Shown: positions 1 through 7,015 of the stretch, in pieces
How positions within the stretch are numbered: the first letter of the stretch is position 1
Layout of the letters: every line of letters starts with the position of its first letter
DNA from: Treponema sp.
GTDB lineage: Bacteria; Spirochaetota; Spirochaetia; Treponematales; Breznakiellaceae
Assembly (NCBI GenBank): GCA_031280065.1
Contig: JAITHH010000221.1
Coordinates: forward strand, 1-11,482
Length of the DNA: 11,482 nucleotides
Direction of reading: 5' to 3'
The notes under the pieces: model-generated
The model's database searches: none
The model's input: the letters and a program-made list of their open reading frames with translations, nothing else
Told to the model about the DNA's origin: nothing
Position numbers and translations under genes: made by a program

Positions 1-1877
1 TAGAGTACCGGCGCTGCCAGATAGTCCGGCCCAAACATGTACTGATCTTCCGCCTCCCAGGCCCGTTCATCGGCGGGGAAGTCATAGAAGCAGGGCCGGA
101 TCACCGGAGTGCCCTTTTCATGGGCCGCCTGCATCACCGTTTCAATATAGGGCTTCATTTTTTCCCGGAGGAACAGGTACTTCCTGCATATCTCATAGAC
201 CTCATCCGAATAGGACCAGACTTCGTTAGGCGCTCCAGAACGGCAGGCGGCGCCGCCGGTGGTTCCGTATTGGGGCTGCAGCGGGTCCCGGAAACCGTGA
301 AGGCGCATCACCGGACAGAAACAGCCCCACTGGAACCAGCGGATCAGCAGTTCGTGGAAGCGGGGGTCTGTTACCTCGCCGCCGAAAAAGCCGCCGATGT
401 CGGTAGTCCACCAGGGAATCCCGGCCAGGCCCATGTTGAGTCCCGCCGCCAGTTGGTTACGGAAACTTTCAAAGGTGGAGTGGATGTCCCCGGACCAGAC
501 CAGCGCGCCATAACGCTGACTTCCCGCCCAGGCGCAGCGGAGCAGGTTGATGATGTTCCGCTGGTTCTGGGCCTGCATGCCGTCAAAAAAGGTCTTGGCG
601 TACATCAGGGGATACACGTTGCCAACCGCCACATCCGGGCCCAGGTGGTAGCGGTAATTGTCAAAATCGTACACCGAATATTCCGGCTCCGCTTCGTCGA
701 GCCAGAACATTTTGATCCCCTTGTCATAGTAATTCCGCTTTGCTTTTTGCCACAGGTACTCCCGGGCCTCGGGATTGGTGGCGTCGAAGTGAACGGTATT
801 GCCCTGGAAATCCATGCTGATTCGGAAACCCCGCTCGGTACGGATGAGCAGGCCCTTTTCCAGCATCTCATCCCAATTCTCGCTCCGGCGGTCAACAGTC
901 GGCCAGATTGAGACCATGAGTTCTATGCCCATTTCCTGTAATTCACGGATCATGGCGTCCGGGTCAGGCCAATAGGCCGGATCGAATTTCCATTCCCCCT
1001 GATACGGCCAGTGAAAGAAGTCCGCCACGATCACCGAGATGGGCAGCCCGCGCTTCTTGTATTCCCTGGCAACCTGCAGCAGTTCTTCCTGGGTCTGGTA
1101 ACGGAGTTTGCACTGCCAGAACCCCATAGCGTAGGCGGGCATCATCGGCACGGTTCCGGCGGCCTGCGCGTAGGCTTCCTCGATCTCCGCGGGAGTGTCC
1201 CCGGCGGTGATCCAGTAGTCCAGCTTTTTGGAAGATTTGGCCTCCCAGATCATCACGTTTTTACCGAAGCAGACCCGGCCCACTGCGGGGTTGTTCCAGA
1301 GGAAACCGTAGCCCAGGCTGGAAATCATAAAGGGAACCGAAGCCTGGGAATTCCGGTGGGCCAGTTCCAGTTCCATGCCCTTGAGGTTAAGCCAGGGCTG
1401 CTGGTACTGCCCCATGCCGTAGATTTTTTCATCCGGGCTTATGGATTCCAGCCGCAGGGTGATCCCGTAGTCCCCGCCGATGATGGGTTTAAATTCCCGG
1501 GCATCCAGTTCCAGGGAACTGTAGGTCCGGTCTGTAATGTCCAGGCGGCTGCGGAGATACTCGCTGAGGATTAAGGCTCCCTGGCTGTTGTACACGGTAA
1601 CTTGCCCGATATGAGAAACCCGGGCCTCGATCTTTCCGTTCTTGATAACCCCGCCCTTTTCGCCGATGCTGATCTCCGCCGCGCAGGGCTTTGCGGGCAG
1701 CAGCGCCCAGTCTTCAATGCCGCCCTTATCAAGGCCCGATTCTCCGCCGGCTCCGGGCATTTCGGCCAGCTTGGTTGAACGGACCCGCAGGCTGTTTTCC
1801 CCCCAGGGTTCTATCCAGAGTTTCTCCGCGTCGTAGCGGTACATTAAACGGTTTCCATCTTTACTAAATCGGGACAT
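1..1877 (-). CDS. GH31 family alpha-glycosidase (alpha-xylosidase or alpha-glucosidase type), C-terminus cut by window edge
   Basis: Retaining glycoside hydrolase of family 31, expected to release alpha-linked glucose or xylose from the non-reducing end of imported oligosaccharides. About 625 residues are visible; family members are often 700-800, so the C-terminal beta domains lie outside the window. An N-terminal beta-sandwich covers about residues 1-250, and the TIM barrel starts near FWQCKLRY (253-260). WLDEAEPE (392-399) carries the expected nucleophile Asp394, and WSGD (461-464) the expected acid/base Asp464. IPWWTTDIGG (487-496) is another family-typical barrel segment. The WLDEAEPE form resembles XylS-like enzymes more than YicI, but substrate cannot be read from this. 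No signal peptide is seen, so it probably acts in the cytoplasm. The start is fixed by AAGGAGGA at 1883-1890. It is the last visible gene of the transporter operon, 61 nt after the DUF624 gene. Confidence 0.93.
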   Translation of the reverse strand, partial: MSRFSKDGNRLMYRYDAEKLWIEPWGENSLRVRSTKLAEMPGAGGESGLDKGGIEDWALLPAKPCAAEISIGEKGGVIKNGKIEARVSHIGQVTVYNSQGALILSEYLRSRLDITDRTYSSLELDAREFKPIIGGDYGITLRLESISPDEKIYGMGQYQQPWLNLKGMELELAHRNSQASVPFMISSLGYGFLWNNPAVGRVCFGKNVMIWEAKSSKKLDYWITAGDTPAEIEEAYAQAAGTVPMMPAYAMGFWQCKLRYQTQEELLQVAREYKKRGLPISVIVADFFHWPYQGEWKFDPAYWPDPDAMIRELQEMGIELMVSIWPTVDRRSENWDEMLEKGLLIRTERGFRISMDFQGNTVHFDATNPEAREYLWQKAKRNYYDKGIKMFWLDEAEPEYSVYDFDNYRYHLGPDVAVGNVYPLMYAKTFFDGMQAQNQRNIINLLRCAWAGSQRYGALVWSGDIHSTFESFRNQLAAGLNMGLAGIPWWTTDIGGFFGGEVTDPRFHELLIRWFQWGCFCPVMRLHGFRDPLQPQYGTTGGAACRSGAPNEVWSYSDEVYEICRKYLFLREKMKPYIETVMQAAHEKGTPVIRPCFYDFPADERAWEAEDQYMFGPDYLAAPVL

Positions 1878-1904
1878 TGTTTTCCTCCTTAATTTGGGGC
1901 TGTT

Positions 1905-1925
1905 GCAAAACCAATCCGGCTTTGC
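1905..1925. repeat. Intercistronic hairpin between DUF624 gene and GH31 gene
   Basis: Arms GCAAAACC (1905-1912) and GGCTTTGC (1918-1925) form an 8-bp stem with one G-T type pair and a 5-nt loop. It sits in the 61-nt gap between the two genes on the minus-strand transcript. No T-run follows on either strand, so it is not a canonical terminator. An mRNA-stability or processing role is possible but is only inference. Confidence 0.4.
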
Positions 1926-1938
1926 GCGAGCGGTTCAG

Positions 1939-2622
1939 TTATTTTGACCCGTCCTTGAGGGCGAGGCTGAGATACCATTTGTGTTCCCTTTCCCCGGTTT
2001 CCGGCAGGGGAGTATGTTTGATTAAGAGCTTCTCCATCACCAGGGAAAAGGGGTAGAGGGAAAAAACAGGAACGCAAAAAATAAACGCCGGAATATAGTA
2101 TATAATAAGCAAGGCTGTCCCGGTGAAGGCAAGCAGGGCCAGGGTGTATGGAAAATACCGGAAACACATATAGAACGATAGTTTCAGTATCTGCACCGGC
2201 TTCATCTCAAAGCGGGAAAGAACCGGGAAAACATAGAGGGCCAGCGCCAGGATCAGGGTTCCCAGAAAGGTGTAGAGACAGATGAGAAAGAGGCTGATAT
2301 AGGGGCCGCCAATGTCTGCGGCGATATTCCGGTTCAAGAGCAGCAGGAAAAACAGGGCCGCGAAAACAAGCCACAGCAGCGTTCCTGGCACGAAATTCCG
2401 GCGGAAACTTGCGCGGAATTCGGCAAAGAGCTGACCCCGCTCGCCCCGCAGTACCTTGGCGAAACAGTGATAGCACGCGGTAAAGGAAGCGCCGATGGTA
2501 ACTAAGGGCAGGCAGCAGAGCAGGAAGAGCAGGTTCAAAGCCAGGGCGTCGAACAATTTTTCCAGCCAGAAATGAAGGCCCCCTTCAAAAATTCTTTTTT
2601 TCTCCCTGGCGGCGGGTTTCAT
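1939..2622 (-). CDS. DUF624 / YesL-family integral membrane protein
   Basis: Small hydrophobic protein of the DUF624 (YesL) family, which is commonly encoded next to CUT1 sugar transporters; its molecular role is not established. With the chosen start it has 227 residues. The N-terminal region (FEGGLHFWLEKLFDALALN) runs into the signature LPLVTIGAS at 38-46, followed by several long hydrophobic stretches consistent with four or five membrane helices, and a polar C-terminus. An upstream in-frame ATG at 2655 would add 11 residues but has only a weak ribosome-binding site, while the ATG at 2622 has GGAGGG seven bases upstream and gives the usual family N-terminus. It lies 40 nt after the second permease gene and 61 nt before GH31, so it is probably co-transcribed and may assist transport of the same sugar. 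Confidence 0.85.
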   Translation of the reverse strand: MKPAAREKKRIFEGGLHFWLEKLFDALALNLLFLLCCLPLVTIGASFTACYHCFAKVLRGERGQLFAEFRASFRRNFVPGTLLWLVFAALFFLLLLNRNIAADIGGPYISLFLICLYTFLGTLILALALYVFPVLSRFEMKPVQILKLSFYMCFRYFPYTLALLAFTGTALLIIYYIPAFIFCVPVFSLYPFSLVMEKLLIKHTPLPETGEREHKWYLSLALKDGSK

Positions 2623-2629
2623 GTTTCTG

Positions 2630-2635
2630 CCCTCC
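2630..2635 (-). promoter_or_regulatory. Ribosome-binding site deciding the DUF624 start
   Basis: GGAGGG on the minus strand, seven bases before the ATG at 2622. The alternative ATG at 2655 lies upstream of this site and has no comparable match, so this site favours the shorter 227-residue protein. Confidence 0.6.
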
Positions 2636-2662
2636 GCAGCGGTAAACCGGTCCATTGGGCGC

Positions 2663-3490
2663 TCATTCTTTTACCGAGCCTGCGGTCATGCCGCTGACAA
2701 TGTACTTTTGCAAGAAGACAAAGGTCAGCACCACGGGAACCACCAGTATACAGCCGTAGGCCATGATGCAGTTCCACCGTGTACCGTACTTACTCTGGAA
2801 CTTGTAAATATTCGCGGTCAGGGGACGCATTTCAGGTTTGACGTTGAAGGTCATAGAATAGGCCAGATCATTCCAGCCGCCCAGGAACGAGATAGTCATT
2901 ACGGTAACTATTCCTACTTTGATAGCGGGAATCATAATTTGAATAAATGAGCGGAACACACCGCAGCCGTCGATTCGGGCGGCATCGTCCAGAGAAGCGG
3001 GAATACTGCGGAAGTAAGGCCGCAGGGTAATCACGATAAAAGGTATTGAGCCTGATGCAATCGCAAGGGCGGGGGAAAAGAACGTGTTGAGTATGTTCAT
3101 CTTTGAGAATATCAGATACATGGGCGTCAGCATGAGGGATGCCGGCAGCATTTGTGTTACCAGAAAGGTAAGCAAAAAAGCGCGATCTCCCCGCACCCGG
3201 TAACGGCCCATACCGTACGCGGTCGGGATTCCCAAGACGAGTGATATAACCATAGAACAAAAGGCGATAACGAAGCTGTTTCTGAGGGAAATCAGAAAGT
3301 CCTTGTCTTCGAGGTTAAGCCTCCAGGGTTCCAGGGTAAAGACACGCGGAAAATACGTTACCAGTTTTCCAAAGGCCTCGGCGTCTGTTTTAAAAGACAT
3401 GCATATTAACCAGTACACAGGAAACAGGAATACTCCCGCAATGACCAGGGCGGCAATGCCGAGGATGATATTTTTTCTGCCTGCTTTCAT
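2663..3490 (-). CDS. Carbohydrate ABC transporter permease, MalG/LplC-like (CUT1 family)
   Basis: Second inner-membrane subunit of a binding-protein-dependent oligosaccharide importer. The 275 residues are normal for the family. The N-terminal helix includes FLFPVYWLICMSFKT (about 21-35), and several further hydrophobic helices follow. The EAA loop that contacts the ATPase reads DDAARIDGC at 168-176, after the typical P-x-S-L lead-in, and a helical pair closes the protein. The start has GGAGGAG a short distance upstream, inside the end of the preceding permease gene. Only one base separates that stop codon from this ATG, so the two permeases are very likely translationally coupled and made in equal amounts. 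Substrate cannot be read from the sequence; the neighbouring GH31 suggests an alpha-linked gluco- or xylo-oligosaccharide (inference). Confidence 0.93.
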   Translation of the reverse strand: MKAGRKNIILGIAALVIAGVFLFPVYWLICMSFKTDAEAFGKLVTYFPRVFTLEPWRLNLEDKDFLISLRNSFVIAFCSMVISLVLGIPTAYGMGRYRVRGDRAFLLTFLVTQMLPASLMLTPMYLIFSKMNILNTFFSPALAIASGSIPFIVITLRPYFRSIPASLDDAARIDGCGVFRSFIQIMIPAIKVGIVTVMTISFLGGWNDLAYSMTFNVKPEMRPLTANIYKFQSKYGTRWNCIMAYGCILVVPVVLTFVFLQKYIVSGMTAGSVKE

Positions 3491-3491
3491 G

Positions 3492-4382
3492 TTACTGCTC
3501 CTCCGACATGCTCATTTTAAGATAGAATAGGCCGATGATAAAGAGACAAAGAAATAATACGATAGCGGAAGAAGAACCAAGGGAGAACTTATATTCCGTA
3601 AAAGAAAGCCGGTATGAATAGGTTCCCAGCACGTCGGTAGCGTTCAGCGGCCCGCCCGCGGTCATAATAAACATGAGGTCAAAGGCTTTGAAGGTATAGA
3701 TAAAGCCCAGCATAAGCACCGCAAGAATACTGGATTTTATGCACGGCACGGTGATTTTCCAAAAGCGTATCCAGGTGTTAGCGCCGTCAATCGCGGCGCT
3801 TTCGTAAATCTCGACGGGTACATTGGTCAGCCCTGATGTCAGGAGCAGCATATTGAACGGAATGCCGACCCAGCAATTCATGGTGATTACCGCGGCCATC
3901 GCCATGGTACGGTCCGCAAGCCACATGGGGTATTCCCGGATAAGCCCTATTTTGGCAAGCAAATCATTTATCACCGCTATCTGGCCGAACATATTCTTTC
4001 CCAGAAGCGCGGTAACCGACATGGGCATCATATAGGCAATGAGAATAAGCCCCCGAAGGGGTCCCGCCAGCTTGAATTTTTGCGAAAAAAACAGCGCCAG
4101 CAGAAACCCTGCGCTGAACTGTACCACAATACAGGAAAAAGTAAAAACAAACGAATTCCGCAGCACCAGACGGAAGGCCGTATTTTTAAACAGGGAAATA
4201 TAATTGTCCAGACCCACAAATACATCGGCGCCGCTTTTAAATGTTTTTACATCCACATCGCGGAAACCCAGGATAAAATTGTAGATCAGGGGGTATCCCA
4301 GAAGCGCCAAGATGTATATCATCCCCGGAAGGATAAAACAATACCCCTCGATATGCTTCTTCTTCATCAAGGTCATCTGCAT
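3492..4382 (-). CDS. Carbohydrate ABC transporter permease, MalF/LplB/UgpA-like (CUT1 family)
   Basis: First membrane subunit of the sugar importer, 296 residues. The N-terminal helix (EGYCFILPGMIYILALLGYP, about 12-31) and the following loop and helices follow the MalF/LplB pattern without the large extra periplasmic domain of enteric MalF. The EAA loop is ESAAIDGA at 194-201, followed by the expected W-x-x-F-W-K-I-T-V-P segment. Three in-frame ATGs occur in the first six codons; the first is chosen because AGGAGG lies six bases upstream. The gene begins 22 nt after the binding-protein gene and ends one base before the partner permease. Together they should form the heterodimeric channel. 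No gene for the ABC ATPase is in this operon, so a shared MsmK/MalK-type ATPase is probably encoded elsewhere, as is common for CUT1 systems. Confidence 0.93.
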   Translation of the reverse strand: MQMTLMKKKHIEGYCFILPGMIYILALLGYPLIYNFILGFRDVDVKTFKSGADVFVGLDNYISLFKNTAFRLVLRNSFVFTFSCIVVQFSAGFLLALFFSQKFKLAGPLRGLILIAYMMPMSVTALLGKNMFGQIAVINDLLAKIGLIREYPMWLADRTMAMAAVITMNCWVGIPFNMLLLTSGLTNVPVEIYESAAIDGANTWIRFWKITVPCIKSSILAVLMLGFIYTFKAFDLMFIMTAGGPLNATDVLGTYSYRLSFTEYKFSLGSSSAIVLFLCLFIIGLFYLKMSMSEEQ

Positions 4383-4404
4383 AGGATACCTCCTGGCCCC
4401 GGCT

Positions 4405-5679
4405 TTATTGAGCTATCGGGGTCTTGGCAAAAATCGGAGCCAGTGAAGCGGCGGCGGCTTTCATGGCCTCCGCCGGGGATTTTTCCCCTAAGAGCGCCGT
4501 CTGTCCCGCGGAATAAACCGCCTTGGAAATCGTCGGCCACTCAGGATGAGGCCCCCGGGCCACCGCGTAATTCATGCCCTCTGTAAAGACCGAGTAAAAG
4601 GGGTCCTTGGTCCAAAATTCCCGCAGTTTCGAGGAATCCTGTCTGACCGGCAGCTTCCCGGCAAGCTCGCACCAGCGGGCCACATTTTCAGCGGTTTCCA
4701 TATAGGTGAGGAATTCAACGGCGAGTTCTTTATACTTGGTTCCCGCGCAGACGCCGAAATTTTCACCTCCGATAACCGAGGCGTATTGCCTGTCTTTGGG
4801 CAGCAGCGTATATTCCACCTCAAACTCCCCGTTGATCTTGGGAAGGTCTGACGCAACCTGCCAGGTACCCGACTCCACCATCGCGGCTTTTTGGGCGATA
4901 AAGGCGTTCATCGCGTCCCCTTGACCCCAGTTGACTACCTCCTTGCTCATATAGCCCTTTTGCACGAGTCCGGACAGGAAGTCCATGGCGCGGATACTTT
5001 CAGGCGAATCCAAGCGGGCCACTGACCCTCCGGCGGCGTAAAGCCAAGGGATAAACTGGAATGTACCTTCTTCATTGGAGACTGCACTCATGGCTAAACC
5101 GTAAACCTGCTGGGCGGGGTCAGTGAGTTTCGCGCAAGCCGCCTCAAGCTCCTCCCAGGTGGACGGCTTTTGAAGTCCCGCGGCGTTGAGCATATTCATA
5201 TTAACAGCCAGGGCGAGGCAGTTTGAGTTGTTGGGAAGGCCGTATAATTTCCCCTCCGCATCGGTACAACTGCTTAAAAGGCCGGGGTAGAATTGGTCCA
5301 GCTCGCCCCAGGCCTCCAGTCCGCTGGTAATATCCTCGAATACTCCCAAGGCGATATAGGAAGCCATATCCGGGGAATCCACCATGCCGATGTCGGGAAG
5401 CTGGCCGGAAACGGCGCCGATGGTGTACTGGTTCATCAGTTCTTCCCGGGCCATAAAGGTAACGGTTATATTCACCTTCTCGTCCGCGTGGAGCTGGCTG
5501 AATTCATCCGCGAGCATCTTCAATGCCGAAGCCTCATGCTCAAAATAGTGCCAAATAGAGATGTTTTTCGTCTCCGCCGCCGCGGTTTTCCCGCTTTCTG
5601 ATTTTGAGCATCCCGCCGTAAGCATTATGGCAAGAATACAGACCGCTCCCCCGAATACGAAACCGGATCGCTTTTTCAT
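4405..5679 (-). CDS. Extracellular solute-binding lipoprotein, family 1 (sugar ABC importer)
   Basis: Sugar-binding receptor of the importer, 424 residues, normal for family 1. It starts with a lipoprotein signal: a basic MKKR, a hydrophobic stretch (FVFGGAVCILAIM), and the lipobox LTAGC with Cys24 as the lipidated residue. A Ser/Lys/Glu-rich linker follows, then the mature domain with the ISIWHYFEHEASALKMLADEF opening typical of family-1 binding proteins, and later WEELEAACAKLTD and GGENFGVCAGTKYKELAVEFL. Many aromatic residues could line a sugar pocket. The start is supported by GGAGGAGGA directly upstream. It is the first gene of the minus-strand operon, with a good promoter and an operator candidate in front, and is divergent from the LacI-type regulator. 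The ligand is unknown; GH31 in the same operon points to an alpha-linked oligosaccharide (inference). Confidence 0.94.
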   Translation of the reverse strand: MKKRSGFVFGGAVCILAIMLTAGCSKSESGKTAAAETKNISIWHYFEHEASALKMLADEFSQLHADEKVNITVTFMAREELMNQYTIGAVSGQLPDIGMVDSPDMASYIALGVFEDITSGLEAWGELDQFYPGLLSSCTDAEGKLYGLPNNSNCLALAVNMNMLNAAGLQKPSTWEELEAACAKLTDPAQQVYGLAMSAVSNEEGTFQFIPWLYAAGGSVARLDSPESIRAMDFLSGLVQKGYMSKEVVNWGQGDAMNAFIAQKAAMVESGTWQVASDLPKINGEFEVEYTLLPKDRQYASVIGGENFGVCAGTKYKELAVEFLTYMETAENVARWCELAGKLPVRQDSSKLREFWTKDPFYSVFTEGMNYAVARGPHPEWPTISKAVYSAGQTALLGEKSPAEAMKAAAASLAPIFAKTPIAQ

Positions 5680-5703
5680 TGTTCCTCCTCCTCAATATGA
5701 GAC

Positions 5704-5725
5704 ACGTATATCATGTGCTATACGT
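5704..5725. promoter_or_regulatory. Candidate operator for the LacI-family regulator
   Basis: Perfect 7-bp inverted repeat, ACGTATA (5704-5710) and TATACGT (5719-5725), around an 8-bp spacer that adds two more symmetric pairs (CA and TG). Nine of eleven positions per half are symmetric. It begins just downstream of the predicted transcription start of the binding-protein operon, where a repressor would block the promoter. The centre is TG, not the CG usual for LacI-family operators, so assignment to this regulator is inference. Confidence 0.55.
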
Positions 5726-5732
5726 AATTCAT

Positions 5733-5762
5733 ATTGTACCCCCTGTTTCTTAATAGAGTCAA
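5733..5762 (-). promoter_or_regulatory. Sigma70-type promoter of the sugar transporter-GH31 operon
   Basis: On the minus strand the -35 box is TTGACT (5757-5762) and the -10 box is TACAAT (5733-5738), separated by 18 bp. Each box has five of six consensus bases. The start point is expected near 5726, leaving a leader of roughly 45 nt that contains the operator candidate and the ribosome-binding site of the binding-protein gene. Confidence 0.65.
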
Positions 5763-5781
5763 CAGCAAATTTCAATTTTTT

Positions 5782-5798
5782 GCCGGTTTTTTACCGGC
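5782..5798. repeat. Inverted repeat in the divergent promoter region
   Basis: Perfect 6-bp inverted repeat GCCGGT (5782-5787) and ACCGGC (5793-5798) with a TTTTT centre. It lies between the two divergent promoters, about 20 bp upstream of the leftward -35 box. It could be a second regulator-binding site; a terminator role is unlikely because the T-run is in the loop. Confidence 0.4.
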
Positions 5799-5804
5799 GC
5801 CCTG

Positions 5805-5832
5805 TTCATATACCGCGCAATCCGTATATACT
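5805..5832 (+). promoter_or_regulatory. Promoter of the LacI-type gene, probably giving a leaderless mRNA
   Basis: A good -10 box TATACT (5827-5832) ends six bases before the start ATG at 5839; a poor -35 candidate, TTCATA (5805-5810), lies 16 bp upstream. Transcription would begin at or next to the ATG, and no purine-rich ribosome-binding site precedes it. A 6-bp inverted repeat, ATATAC (5808-5813) and GTATAT (5824-5829), overlaps this promoter and could serve autoregulation. Confidence 0.5.
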
Positions 5833-5838
5833 GGCCTC

Positions 5839-6921
5839 ATGGGTATCACACAAAAGGAAATAGCCCGGGCATTGGGAATATCTCTTATCACCGTGAGCAG
5901 GACCCTCAACAATACGGGGTATGTTTCTCCTGGGATGAGAAAGAAAATAACCGAATACGCTCAAAAGCAGTCGTATATACCCAATAGGGCGTCCCGCTCG
6001 CTGGTACGCAAAGAGCCGCGCATCATCGGAGTATTCTCCTCAGCCACCCCTGAATATTTTTGGACAGATATACAGAAAGGGACCGCCCTGGCAGCCGGGC
6101 AGATACATTATTTTAACTACAGAGTGCATTTTTATAATGTCCCTGATTTTGATACCCGCTATTTCAAGCGTCTCTTAAAGCGGGAGATTAAAAAGGGGCT
6201 TTCAGCCGCCGCCTTTGCAAATATATGGCTCTTTGATATGGAAGCAATTTTTAATATCGCTGATACGGAAGGAATACCCTGGATTCTTTACAATGTTGAC
6301 GCCCCCGGTTCCAAGCGCCTCTGTTATATTGGGACGGATTACCCTGCGGGAGGCCGTTTAGCGGCAAATTTTATCGGCAAAGCGCTGGATATAAAAACGA
6401 ATGGGACGGTTTTGGTCATCAACATCAGAGAAGACGCGGACCGCCTGGTTTGGCCGGATATTAACGCCCTCCGCAGTCAGGGCTTTACCGATAAAATGAA
6501 TGAATGTTACCCCTGCGTCAAATGCCATGTGGAGCATATCAATTCCTTGCCTCCCCTGCGGGACAGCCAAAGCCAAATTCGGAACATTTTAACCCGCTAT
6601 CAAGGGAAAGCGGATGCCGTTTATTTTATTCCCGCCCTCAATACCCCTTTCCTGCATGAACTGGAGCGGCTGGATTACCGCAATGCCATCACGGTACTCC
6701 ACGACATTGAAGCGTCTTCTTTACAGGGGCTCCGTTCAGGGCTTTTAACCGCCGCGGTCTACCAGGACCCGGTTCTCCAGGGTTATAGATCGGTAAAAAC
6801 GCTGGAAAGTATCCTGGAATCAAAGGACCGGTCCCGGCGGCAGGATATTAAGATTGCCCACAGCCTGATTTTTAGAGAGAATATCGAATTTTTGGACAAC
6901 TTCTCCTGGCTTGAGAAATGA
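5839..6921 (+). CDS. LacI/GalR-family transcriptional regulator
   Basis: DNA-binding regulator of 360 residues, slightly longer than the common 330-350. The N-terminal helix-turn-helix is ITQKEIARALGISLITVSRTL (3-23), with Leu16 and Ile17 at the positions that usually read the operator. The hinge helix follows (PNRASRSL, 48-55, with Leu55 as the expected minor-groove residue). The periplasmic-binding-protein-like sensor domain runs from about residue 60 (RIIGVFSS) to the end. The ATG at 5839 is chosen because it places the helix-turn-helix at the extreme N-terminus; an open frame reaches back to 5734, but those 35 codons look unrelated to the family and overlap the promoter region. No ribosome-binding site precedes the ATG. 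It is divergent from the sugar operon, so it most likely represses it and responds to the imported sugar or its product (inference). Confidence 0.92.
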   Translation: MGITQKEIARALGISLITVSRTLNNTGYVSPGMRKKITEYAQKQSYIPNRASRSLVRKEPRIIGVFSSATPEYFWTDIQKGTALAAGQIHYFNYRVHFYNVPDFDTRYFKRLLKREIKKGLSAAAFANIWLFDMEAIFNIADTEGIPWILYNVDAPGSKRLCYIGTDYPAGGRLAANFIGKALDIKTNGTVLVINIREDADRLVWPDINALRSQGFTDKMNECYPCVKCHVEHINSLPPLRDSQSQIRNILTRYQGKADAVYFIPALNTPFLHELERLDYRNAITVLHDIEASSLQGLRSGLLTAAVYQDPVLQGYRSVKTLESILESKDRSRRQDIKIAHSLIFRENIEFLDNFSWLEK

Positions 6922-6967
6922 AAAAGCGCGCTCAGCCAGGCCGCCGGGGAGACCAATGCCTCCGCCC

Positions 6968-6997
6968 TTGACACCGCTGATCCTATCCCTAAACATA
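6968..6997 (+). promoter_or_regulatory. Possible promoter before the RNA ligase gene
   Basis: A perfect -35 hexamer TTGACA (6968-6973) lies in the 94-nt gap between the regulator and the RNA ligase gene. The -10 is weak: AACATA at 18-bp spacing or TAAACA at 16-bp. The predicted start would lie very close to the ribosome-binding site AGAGGG (7005-7010). The gene could instead be read through from the regulator, as no clear terminator is seen in the gap. Confidence 0.3.
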
Positions 6998-7015
6998 TAC
7001 CATAAGAGGGTTACC

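Noticed and set aside
120..1574. Long plus-strand open frames opposite the GH31 gene
   Set aside because: They are shadows of the strongly supported GH31 reading frame and have no domain resemblance or ribosome-binding sites.
1896..1910. GGGGCTGTTGCAAAA, a string resembling the terminal repeat of some insertion sequences
   Set aside because: There is no transposase, no second end and no target-site duplication nearby; the gap is only 61 nt between two operon genes.
5734..5838. N-terminal extension of the LacI-type regulator by 35 codons
   Set aside because: The extension has no family resemblance, runs through the promoter of the divergent operon, and would bury the helix-turn-helix away from the N-terminus.
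6911..7015. N-terminal extension of the RNA ligase by 35 codons
   Set aside because: It overlaps the end of the regulator gene, is proline-rich and unlike the family, and the ATG at 7016 has its own ribosome-binding site.
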